From CAIPSZ01 sp038065015 (lineage in GTDB: Bacteria > Patescibacteriota > Patescibacteriia > PEXW01): a stretch of DNA of 8,743 nucleotides. Position 1 is the first letter of the stretch, and each line of letters starts with the position of its first letter. The position numbers were made by a program, and so were the translations under genes. Below, in pieces: positions 1 to 4,957 of this stretch. Where the stretch lies: the NCBI GenBank assembly GCA_038065015.1, contig JBBTRU010000018.1:1-8743 (forward strand). The letters run 5' to 3'. The notes under the pieces were generated by a model. It made no database searches. It was given only the letters and a program-made list of their open reading frames with translations, and had not been told where the DNA came from.

Positions 1-703
1 AGGCATTGTTCTGCTTCACAATCAGCCGAATCTTCGCCATGGAGAATGTCACCGGCGCCAGCACTTCCATAGTGTCGGACGTACCCGAAGGGCTGGTAAT
101 GGCGCGCGAGGATGTTTTCGGAATGGTCACCCCCAAACTCGCGAGAATCGGCACGACAATCATCGTCGTACGATTGCCAGCCACGCCGCCAACCGAGTGC
201 TTATCCGCAACGATCTTTTTCCCAAATCGAATGAGTTCGCCGGTATTGGCAATGGCTTTGGTCAGGTAGTAGAGCTCGTCATTGCTGTACTCCCGTACGA
301 AGTTCGAGGCTACGAAGTATGTTAATTCGGTGGTGCCAAATTTATTGCTGACAATATCTTGGACAATTGCCAAAATATCTTTCTCGCCCAAACGCTTGCC
401 CAGGAGTTTCTTCTTCAAGGCTTCAATGGAATCGGGCCGGGCGAGCGGTTCCACCATCACGGGCTGCCCCGCGCCAATCTTCGCGTCCCGCCACACTTCG
501 CGGAACAGGCCAATTTCCCCGGGCCGCACGCGCCGGTGGGTGAGGTCTGCCTGGACAACCACCTTCTTGCCATCGCATTGGAGCTGGATGCGATCGCCTG
601 CACGGATGCCAAAATTAGCGCCGTCCTCGTTCCGCAGCACGACGACGTACGGTTGCCCACCGGTACTTAAGTCAAACCGTTTTGCGCGGAGGACAAATGC
701 CAT
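1..703 (-). CDS. deoA: AMP phosphorylase (archaeal-type, thymidine phosphorylase superfamily), N-terminal part, cut by window edge
   Basis: Only the first 234 codons are present; the rest lies beyond position 1. The family runs to about 500 residues, so roughly 270 are missing. The enzyme splits AMP with phosphate into adenine and ribose 1,5-bisphosphate, in the cytoplasm. Residues 1-88 form an N-terminal domain that ordinary bacterial pyrimidine-nucleoside phosphorylases lack, which is why I prefer AMP phosphorylase. Residues 92-160 fit the helical glycosyltransferase-3 N domain. Residues 168-176 (KHSVGGVAG) match the phosphate-binding loop, and residues 197-214 (TSSRAITSPSGTSDTMEV) match the strongly conserved nucleoside-site stretch. 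The ATG at 703 has no Shine-Dalgarno sequence; an extended -10 sits just upstream, so the mRNA may be leaderless. A terminator separates it from the suf unit. In archaea and many CPR bacteria this enzyme feeds R15P isomerase and RuBisCO III; neither is visible here. A thymidine phosphorylase with an unusual N-terminus is less likely. Confidence 0.88.
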   Translation of the reverse strand, partial: MAFVLRAKRFDLSTGGQPYVVVLRNEDGANFGIRAGDRIQLQCDGKKVVVQADLTHRRVRPGEIGLFREVWRDAKIGAGQPVMVEPLARPDSIEALKKKLLGKRLGEKDILAIVQDIVSNKFGTTELTYFVASNFVREYSNDELYYLTKAIANTGELIRFGKKIVADKHSVGGVAGNRTTMIVVPILASLGVTIPKTSSRAITSPSGTSDTMEVLAPVTFSMAKIRLIVKQNNA

Positions 704-709
704 GCCCGA

Positions 710-718
710 AGTATAGCA
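710..718 (-). promoter_or_regulatory. Extended -10 promoter of the AMP phosphorylase gene (possible leaderless start)
   Basis: The minus strand reads TGCTATACT from 718 to 710, an extended -10 (TG, one base, then TATACT, five of six to consensus). Only six bases (709-704) separate it from the ATG at 703. A start site about seven bases after the -10 would fall on the A of the ATG. No -35 is evident at 16-18 bases, as often happens with extended -10 promoters. It lies just after the T-tract of the preceding terminator, where a fresh promoter is expected. Confidence 0.6.
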
Positions 719-721
719 AAC

Positions 722-750
722 AAAAAGTACCTCACCGAGGCAAGGTACTT
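722..750 (-). terminator. Intrinsic terminator ending the suf-sod-cupredoxin unit
   Basis: On the minus strand, AAGTACCT (750-743) pairs perfectly with AGGTACTT (732-725) around a ten-base loop. The T run continues directly from the stem (TTTTTG, then TTT). It lies 21 bases past the stop of the microprotein gene and before the AMP phosphorylase promoter. The 8-bp stem is only moderately GC-rich, so read-through is possible. Confidence 0.75.
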
Positions 751-771
751 CGCTATGGTCGGAAAGGTAGC

Positions 772-849
772 CTACCCTTCGCAGGTACAACCCTCGGCGG
801 TGCAATGCGTACCAACTTCGTGTTCGTGGCCACAATTATCACACGACAT
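772..849 (-). CDS. 25-residue Cys/His-rich microprotein, probable metal binder
   Basis: An unrecognised, very short gene. The product has 25 residues, with Cys at 3, 6, 16, 21 and 23 and His at 8, 10 and 15: eight potential metal ligands. The layout is a CxxCGHxH stretch at 3-10, then HC at 15-16, then CxC at 21-23. It has no signal peptide or membrane segment, so it should be cytoplasmic. The start is well supported: the best Shine-Dalgarno in the window (AAAGGAGGT, 865-857) sits seven bases before the ATG, and the frame closes with TAG just ahead of the operon terminator. It follows the cupredoxin gene after 31 bases and is the last gene of the unit. Binding of zinc, copper or iron, as in a small metallothionein or metal chaperone, is inference from the ligands and from the suf/sod/cupredoxin context. 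No family assignment is possible by eye. Confidence 0.7.
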   Translation of the reverse strand: MSCDNCGHEHEVGTHCTAEGCTCEG

Positions 850-856
850 AGTCGCC

Positions 857-865
857 ACCTCCTTT
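857..865 (-). promoter_or_regulatory. Strong Shine-Dalgarno site of the 25-codon gene
   Basis: The minus strand reads AAAGGAGGT followed by seven bases and ATG (849). This near-complete anti-SD match is the main evidence that such a short frame is translated, and it fixes the start. Most neighbouring genes lack any such site. Confidence 0.8.
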
Positions 866-880
866 CGAGTTACGCTAGGG

Positions 881-1354
881 TTACTGAACAATAATCGTCC
901 CGCGCGTGGTTGGGCTAAAGTGGTCGTGATAGCCCCAGCTGCCCACCTGGGTAAAGGTAAAGCTGTACTTGTCACCGTTGTTCAGCGTCGCCGAATCCAA
1001 ACCCGGCAGGTCGGTATGCGTGGGGTGCGGGTCAGAGGCAATGCGAATGGTGTCACCCGAATTGTTTGTCCAGGTCACGTTGGTGCCGGCTTTTACCGTC
1101 AGTGTCGACGGAGAAAACCCGCTCGCCGTCACCGTGACTGCGCTCCCCGTGGCGGCTGGGGCATTGGTATTGGCAGCAGCATTCGTGTTGACCGCACCAT
1201 TCACGTTGGCCCCGTTCGTATTGGCAACGTTGGTGTTCACCACGGCGGTGTTCGTTAAATCAATGGTGGTGACATTCACATTCGAACCCTTCTCGCACGC
1301 CCCCAAGATAATGGGAAACGCGAGTAGTGCGGTGAGTAGGAAGAATTTTTTCAT
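881..1354 (-). CDS. Cupredoxin-like lipoprotein with a Cys-less copper site
   Basis: A 157-residue exported protein. Residues 1-19 are a lipoprotein signal peptide (KK, hydrophobic core, LGA before Cys20), so it should be lipid-anchored outside the cytoplasmic membrane. Residues 25-66 are a low-complexity Asn/Thr/Val/Ala linker. Residues 71-157 form a cupredoxin-like beta-sandwich: GFSPSTLTVKAGTNVTWTN, then DPHPTH with His110 and His113, and a C-terminal WGYHDHF...RGTIIV with His143 and His145. In blue copper proteins the C-terminal loop supplies Cys, His and Met. Here Tyr-His-Asp-His replaces the Cys and Thr/Arg replaces the Met, so a non-blue, His-rich copper site is inferred. Electron transfer, copper binding or reactive-oxygen chemistry are all possible. 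I chose the ATG at 1354 because it opens the signal peptide; the frame extends upstream into sod. It begins ten bases after the sod stop without a Shine-Dalgarno site, so translation is probably coupled. Confidence 0.85.
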   Translation of the reverse strand: MKKFFLLTALLAFPIILGACEKGSNVNVTTIDLTNTAVVNTNVANTNGANVNGAVNTNAAANTNAPAATGSAVTVTASGFSPSTLTVKAGTNVTWTNNSGDTIRIASDPHPTHTDLPGLDSATLNNGDKYSFTFTQVGSWGYHDHFSPTTRGTIIVQ

Positions 1355-1364
1355 AGTGGTGGTC

Positions 1365-1958
1365 TTACGTAGCACTGGCCTGCAGGAAACGGCTATCCAC
1401 ATCCTGCCAGTTGATGTTCTTCAGAAAATTCTTGATGTACGTGGGCCGATCCGAACCCACGTCAATAAAGTACGCGTGCTCGTACACGTCCAGGCACAGC
1501 AACGGGGTGCAGCCCCACACCCCGCCCTGGTTCTGCGCGTCGGCCGCGTACAGGTGCAGCTTGGCGTCGGACGGATCGTACGCGAGAATTGCCCAACCGC
1601 GTGCGGCCATAGCCGTGGCCGTGAGCGCAGCCGTGAATGCGTCCCAGCTGCCCCAGGTGGCGGTAAGCACAGCAAGAATCTTCGTACCGGCCGGGTCGCC
1701 ATTGCCGCCCAGGTTGGCAAAGTGCACCTGGTGCAGAATCATACCGTTGGCGGCAAACGTCTCGCCTTCTTTGAGGCCGCGATACGCCGAGTAAATTTGG
1801 TTCGCCTTCGTGGCGTCGGCTTCAACAATTGCCGCTTCGACTTCGTTGCGCTTGGCCACGTAGCCAGCGTAGAGCTTATCGTGGTGAATTTCTACAGTCT
1901 TCTTCGAAATGCCATCCAACTCTTTGCTGAATGGTAACGGCTGCACTTGGTGCGCCAT
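1365..1958 (-). CDS. Fe/Mn superoxide dismutase
   Basis: A 197-residue cytoplasmic enzyme (no signal peptide) converting superoxide to oxygen and hydrogen peroxide. The four metal ligands are recognisable by comparison with E. coli SodA/SodB: His25 (EIHHDKLYAGYV), His76 (MILHQVHF), and Asp157 and His161 (LDVYEHAYF). Tyr33 matches active-site Tyr34. The gateway His30 of the E. coli enzymes is Leu29 here, and the next His is Tyr30. Gly72 sits four residues before the second His ligand and an Asn-Gln pair occurs at 143-144. That is the arrangement of Mn enzymes, where the active-site Gln comes from the C-terminal domain, so Mn or cambialistic use is inferred. The length is usual for the family. 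The start has no Shine-Dalgarno; the preceding 30 bases after the ferredoxin stop are AT-rich. Its place beside suf genes and ferredoxin suggests protection of Fe-S clusters from superoxide. Confidence 0.93.
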   Translation of the reverse strand: MAHQVQPLPFSKELDGISKKTVEIHHDKLYAGYVAKRNEVEAAIVEADATKANQIYSAYRGLKEGETFAANGMILHQVHFANLGGNGDPAGTKILAVLTATWGSWDAFTAALTATAMAARGWAILAYDPSDAKLHLYAADAQNQGGVWGCTPLLCLDVYEHAYFIDVGSDRPTYIKNFLKNINWQDVDSRFLQASAT

Positions 1959-1988
1959 AAAATTTTCGGTTAAACGCGAGAACGTGCT

Positions 1989-2207
1989 TCAGGGCACTAC
2001 TTGTTTGCCTGCAGAATCAACTATGGTAATTGCCAACGTTGGGCAAGCTTTCGCCGCATCGATAATCATGTCATCGGCATCGCCAGTCATGCTTTTCACC
2101 ACGGCCTTGCCCTCGCCGTCCAGCTCGAAAACTTCGGGGGCGACGGCCACACAGCTCCCAGCAGAAATACACTTTTCCCGATCAACGACGATGCTCTTGA
2201 ATGGCAT
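1989..2207 (-). CDS. Single-cluster ferredoxin, probably [3Fe-4S]
   Basis: A 72-residue acidic electron carrier. Cys13, Cys19 and Cys55 (followed by Pro56) match three of the four ligands in the CxxCxxC...CP pattern of single-cluster ferredoxins. The second position is Ala16 instead of Cys, giving C-x5-C. This is the pattern of [3Fe-4S] ferredoxins; an Asp, as in Pyrococcus ferredoxin, would have allowed a fourth ligand. The surrounding AVAPEVFEL is typical of the family. I chose the ATG at 2207 because the ferredoxin fold begins there; the frame also has an upstream TTG at 2264, which would add 19 unrelated residues and overlap the promoter candidate. There is no Shine-Dalgarno. It lies 63 bases after sufU, the largest gap in this part of the cluster, and probably has its own promoter. 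It could supply electrons for cluster assembly, but its partner is unknown. Confidence 0.88.
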   Translation of the reverse strand: MPFKSIVVDREKCISAGSCVAVAPEVFELDGEGKAVVKSMTGDADDMIIDAAKACPTLAITIVDSAGKQVVP

Positions 2208-2226
2208 GGCAACAGGGTTACTAATG

Positions 2227-2256
2227 AGTATACGTAGGATACCAAACCCCCGCCAA
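2227..2256 (-). promoter_or_regulatory. Candidate internal promoter before the ferredoxin gene
   Basis: On the minus strand, TTGGCG (2256-2251) is followed by an 18-base spacer and TATACT (2232-2227). The -10 is five of six and the -35 four of six to the sigma-70 consensus. The predicted start near 2220 gives a leader of only about 13 bases before the ATG at 2207. The same TATACT hexamer serves the AMP phosphorylase gene. This could express ferredoxin, sod, cupredoxin and the microprotein separately from suf. Confidence 0.5.
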
Positions 2257-2270
2257 GGATTCAATGGAAC

Positions 2271-2636
2271 TCACTTCCTTGACTCGCTAATGGCTTTCTG
2301 GGTGGCAACCAGACCCAGCGTAGCGCACTTCAACCGCGCAGGATTTATTGCCGTTTCCAAGTACTGCTCAATATTTATCACACCGAGTGCTGCAATTTCT
2401 GCTTTCGTCTTGCCCACCAGGTTTTCGGACAAGGCAGACATGCTAGCCTGGCTCACGGCGCAGCCTTCGCCGGTCCATTGGACTTCCCGCACCTTACCTG
2501 CAGCATCGTAATTCACAAATACTTCAATCACATCCCCGCACAGTGGGTTGGGTTCGCGGTGGCTGGCATCGACAGGCTCAAGCTTCCCGGTATTCCGCGG
2601 GTGGTGGTAGTGGTCGAGGAGAGTAGATTCGTACAT
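2271..2636 (-). CDS. sufU: SufU/IscU-type Fe-S scaffold or sulfur acceptor
   Basis: A 121-residue U-type protein. It takes persulfide sulfur from SufS and either builds clusters or passes sulfur on to SufBCD. Visible motifs are DHYHHPRNTG near the N-terminus, Cys33-Gly-Asp35, Cys59 in GEGCAVSQASMSAL, and Cys104 in ARLKCATL: the three Cys and one Asp that bind zinc or a cluster. Lys103 stands before the third Cys, as in SufU, where IscU has His. The LPPVK chaperone motif of IscU is absent, in line with no HscA/HscB. However, the gap from Cys59 to Cys104 is 45 residues, close to IscU (43 in E. coli) and shorter than in B. subtilis SufU (62), so the SufU insertion is missing. It begins 15 bases after the membrane protein gene, without a Shine-Dalgarno. 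The ATG at 2636 fits the family's start. Confidence 0.93.
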   Translation of the reverse strand: MYESTLLDHYHHPRNTGKLEPVDASHREPNPLCGDVIEVFVNYDAAGKVREVQWTGEGCAVSQASMSALSENLVGKTKAEIAALGVINIEQYLETAINPARLKCATLGLVATQKAISESRK

Positions 2637-2651
2637 GGGTTTTTCGGGACG

Positions 2652-2957
2652 TTATAATTTTCGGTACGGGTACTTCTCCGTTTGAAATACAACATAGTAA
2701 AAATCTTTATACGTTAAACCCTGTATAACCCCGCCGAGGAGGAAGCCGTACACAAGTGGGTGGTAGACCCCTACACTAAGCAATGCAACGATTGCAATCG
2801 AGCAGTAGAGCCAATGGTGCAGCCAAAATGTGTAGCGGCCGAAAGTGAAACGTAACGAGCGCATGCGTCCTTGTTCGCCTGCACTTTTTCCAGATACGTA
2901 CTTCCAAAAGAAGAAGCTCACGATCGTGACGAGCGCGGGGTAGAAAACCTCTGTCAT
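2652..2957 (-). CDS. Small membrane protein of unknown function, coupled to sufS
   Basis: I do not recognise this 101-residue protein. Residues 4-21 form one membrane segment. A basic stretch (RMRSLRFTFGR, 31-41) follows, probably cytoplasmic. FWLHHWLY at 44-51 opens a second hydrophobic region to about 81, long enough for two segments joined at Tyr65-His66-Pro67. The C-terminus is aromatic and basic. His47-His48 at the membrane edge, with His66 and Cys52, could bind metal or heme, but that is speculation. The ATG overlaps the sufS stop as ATGA, and sufU follows after 15 bases, so it is embedded between two partners that act together and is surely co-expressed with them. A role in iron supply, redox or membrane placement of the machinery is possible; no function can be assigned. 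Confidence 0.85.
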   Translation of the reverse strand: MTEVFYPALVTIVSFFFWKYVSGKSAGEQGRMRSLRFTFGRYTFWLHHWLYCSIAIVALLSVGVYHPLVYGFLLGGVIQGLTYKDFYYVVFQTEKYPYRKL

Positions 2958-4186
2958 ATCCCAAACACTTTCTTCGCGTCTTCAATTGCGTTGAGAAAAA
3001 CGTCGGCCTCTGCCTTAGTGTTGTACAAATAAAACGACGCGCGGGCGGCGGCGGGTTTGCCGAGCCGTTCGAGCATAGGCTGAGCGCACATGTGGCCGGC
3101 GCGCACGGCAATGCCTTGCTCGTCGAAAATGCTGGCAATGTCGTGCGGGTGCATGCCGTCAATCCAAATGGAAAATATGGCGCCGCGGTTTGGTGAGGGT
3201 TGCTGGACACCAAAAAGCCGTACGCCAGGGATAGCCGTGAGTTTTGGCAGAACGTAGGCGGCAATGTCCTGCTCGTGCTGCCAGACATTTGCCATACCGA
3301 CTTGCGTGAGGTAATCCACAGCTGCACCTAAGCCAATTGCACCGACGACGTTGGGTGTGCCGGCTTCAAACTTCCAGGGTAGGTCGTTCCAGGTGGCGCC
3401 GGCTTTGGTCACTTCTTTAATCATGTCGCCGCCGCCCAGCACGGGTTCGGTTGCATCGAGGATTTCTTTGCGCGCCCACAGCACGCCAATACCGGTTGGG
3501 CCGAGCATTTTATGGCCAGAGAATGCGTAAAAGTCTGCATCCAACGCCTGCACGTCGACGGGCATGTGCGGCACAGCCTGGCAACCGTCCACCAGCACTT
3601 TCGCGCCAATTGCATGTGCCTTCTTAACGATTGTCTGCACCGAGTTTACCGTGCCGAGCAAGTTGGACATGTGGCCGACGCAAACGAGTTTGGTTTTCGA
3701 CGTGAGTAGGGTGTCGAGCTGACCAAGATCCAGCACGCCTTCTACTGGTTTAGCAGGGAGGAACTTCAGCACAATCCCCCGCTCCTTTGCCAGCATTTGC
3801 CACGGCACAATGTTGGAGTGGTGCTCCATTTCCGTGGTCAGCACTTCATCCCCGGTTTTCAAATTTTGCCGCGCCCAACTCAAGGCCACCAGGTTGATGG
3901 CCTCACTGGCGTTCCGCGTGAAGACAATCTCTTCAACAGACAGGGCATTGATGAACTGCCGGACTTTCTCCCGTGCGCCTTCGTAGAGCGCCGTGGCTTC
4001 TTCACTTAGGGTATATATCCCCCGGTGAACGTTGGCGTTGTGGTTGCGCTGCACGTCGTCCATTGCCTGCAGCACGCTCTCGGGTTTCTGGCTGGTGGCA
4101 CCATTATCCAAGTACACCAAAGGCTTGCCGTTAATCTGGCGGCCAAGAATGGGGAAGTCTTTCCGGATAGTAAGAGGGTCGAACAT
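2954..4186 (-). CDS. sufS: SufS cysteine desulfurase (group II)
   Basis: A 410-residue PLP enzyme that removes sulfur from L-cysteine as a protein-bound persulfide and hands it to the U-type scaffold. Key residues line up well with E. coli SufS: His122-His123 in TEMEHHSNIVPW (PLP stacking), Asp200 and Gln203 (DGCQAVPH), Lys226 in SGHKMLGPTG (Schiff base, the same number as in E. coli), and catalytic Cys367 in RAGHMCAQP on the short loop typical of group II. The length is usual. I chose the ATG at 4186 (FDPLTIRKDFPIL follows, as in the family); the frame continues upstream to 4249 but that part overlaps a terminator. There is no Shine-Dalgarno; a weak promoter sits directly upstream. It is separated from sufD by two non-suf genes, so it probably begins a second transcript. 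The stop overlaps the next gene. Confidence 0.97.
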   Translation of the reverse strand: MFDPLTIRKDFPILGRQINGKPLVYLDNGATSQKPESVLQAMDDVQRNHNANVHRGIYTLSEEATALYEGAREKVRQFINALSVEEIVFTRNASEAINLVALSWARQNLKTGDEVLTTEMEHHSNIVPWQMLAKERGIVLKFLPAKPVEGVLDLGQLDTLLTSKTKLVCVGHMSNLLGTVNSVQTIVKKAHAIGAKVLVDGCQAVPHMPVDVQALDADFYAFSGHKMLGPTGIGVLWARKEILDATEPVLGGGDMIKEVTKAGATWNDLPWKFEAGTPNVVGAIGLGAAVDYLTQVGMANVWQHEQDIAAYVLPKLTAIPGVRLFGVQQPSPNRGAIFSIWIDGMHPHDIASIFDEQGIAVRAGHMCAQPMLERLGKPAAARASFYLYNTKAEADVFLNAIEDAKKVFGI

Positions 4187-4193
4187 TACGTCC

Positions 4194-4222
4194 AGCCTAC
4201 AACGCCAGGCGCAACTGGGCAA
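4194..4222 (-). promoter_or_regulatory. Weak candidate promoter for sufS
   Basis: On the minus strand, TTGCCC (4222-4217) lies exactly 17 bases before TAGGCT (4199-4194), which is seven bases before the sufS ATG. The matches are only four of six and three of six. It is proposed because a terminator immediately upstream means sufS needs its own start or read-through. If used, transcription would begin at or beside the ATG, as for the AMP phosphorylase gene. Confidence 0.3.
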
Positions 4223-4253
4223 ATAAAAAAGCGGCTGCACTGGGTGCAACCGC
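4221..4253 (-). terminator. Strong intrinsic terminator between the ATPase cassette and sufS
   Basis: On the minus strand, GCGGTTGCA (4253-4245) pairs with TGCAGCCGC (4239-4231), nine pairs including one wobble, with a five-base loop CCCAG. It is followed directly by TTTTTTATTT (4230-4221). The hairpin starts 11 bases past the stop of the 230-residue gene. This is the clearest terminator in the window and splits the suf cluster into two units. Confidence 0.9.
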
Positions 4254-4264
4254 CAATAAAATAC

Positions 4265-4957
4265 CTATCGCTTCCAAGGCTCGTCTGGATCTTTTTCATT
4301 ACGCTGCGCGCGTAATTGCTGCTCCAGCGTTTCGCCTGCTGGGAAGTAGTCCATGGGAAAGTACGTCGGAAAGAGCATGTGTATGCGCGAGGTAACCATT
4401 GCTGGATCGTGCAAATGAAGGTGCTGTGCTGTCGCGAGTACCGTTATACGAAAGGCATCGCATGGGTGCTTCGCAAAGTATGTCGACCAGGCATCACGAT
4501 CCCATATCTTTGGCTGCCCCGGCAGGCCATGACTAGAACGGACAAAATTGACGCCTATCTCGTTGAGCATAAGCCTGCGGAAACAGACGAGGTTTTCGTA
4601 GCTGTACAACTCGGTCGGAACCTCAGGGAGTGACGTGGCGAAGGCCACAATCTCGTCGTGGGCCTGGCGGGCATCCGGGAAGCCGAGCGAAGTACAGATC
4701 TGCATAGCGTCAGTCAGCGTTGCGAGATCAGCCTGCTCTAACAGGCGCTCGCCTATATCCGCCGTAACGCAGCGTGCAATGAGTTCTTTCTCCGCACTAA
4801 GGTAATTTCTATCCATAAACTCACCGAGCACTCCGTCTTGGCTGGTGAGCGCACGATATGGCTTGAGGGCAGTACGAAGCGTGCCAACGTCCAGCACCGG
4901 CGGTGCTGGGTAGGTGGGAACGAAGCGCCGTAGCACCTGGTGTTTATTATGCTGCAT
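4265..4957 (-). CDS. Hypothetical protein (230 aa), partner of the RsbW-like ATPase
   Basis: I do not recognise the family. The protein looks soluble: no signal peptide, no membrane segment. It appears mostly alpha-helical up to about residue 110. Cysteines at 63, 88, 125 and 166 are scattered and do not form a metal motif. A Trp/His-rich C-terminal half (IWDRDAWSTYFAKHP at 151-165, QHLHLHDP near 180) and a charged tail ending DEPWKR are visible. The ATG at 4957 overlaps the ATPase gene by 11 bases, with an AAAGGAG site (4971-4965) seven bases upstream inside that gene, so the two are translated together. A strong terminator ends the pair. The genetic linkage suggests that it is a partner, target or output of the ATPase, for example in partner-switching control; this is inference. 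It is not a sigma factor or STAS protein by any motif I can see. Confidence 0.8.
   Translation of the reverse strand: MQHNKHQVLRRFVPTYPAPPVLDVGTLRTALKPYRALTSQDGVLGEFMDRNYLSAEKELIARCVTADIGERLLEQADLATLTDAMQICTSLGFPDARQAHDEIVAFATSLPEVPTELYSYENLVCFRRLMLNEIGVNFVRSSHGLPGQPKIWDRDAWSTYFAKHPCDAFRITVLATAQHLHLHDPAMVTSRIHMLFPTYFPMDYFPAGETLEQQLRAQRNEKDPDEPWKR

Noticed and set aside
969..1937. A 322-codon open frame on the plus strand across the cupredoxin and sod genes
   Set aside because: It runs antisense to two genes with clear family motifs, shows no domain of its own, and looks like a shadow of their GC-rich third positions.
2208..2264. Upstream TTG start for the ferredoxin, adding 19 residues
   Set aside because: The extra residues have no ferredoxin similarity and overlap the candidate promoter; the ATG at 2207 begins the fold.
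2651..2656. TATAAC on the minus strand as a -10 for sufU
   Set aside because: No acceptable -35 or extended -10 TG is present, and it overlaps the stop of the membrane gene. Co-transcription with sufS is simpler.
2776..3327. A 183-codon minus-strand frame overlapping sufS and the membrane gene
   Set aside because: Different frame inside the well-supported sufS; the residue pattern is low-complexity Ser/Thr/Pro/Arg with no domain.
4187..4249. Upstream ATG-like start for sufS, adding 21 residues
   Set aside because: The extension lies within the terminator hairpin and its T-tract and has no counterpart in SufS proteins.
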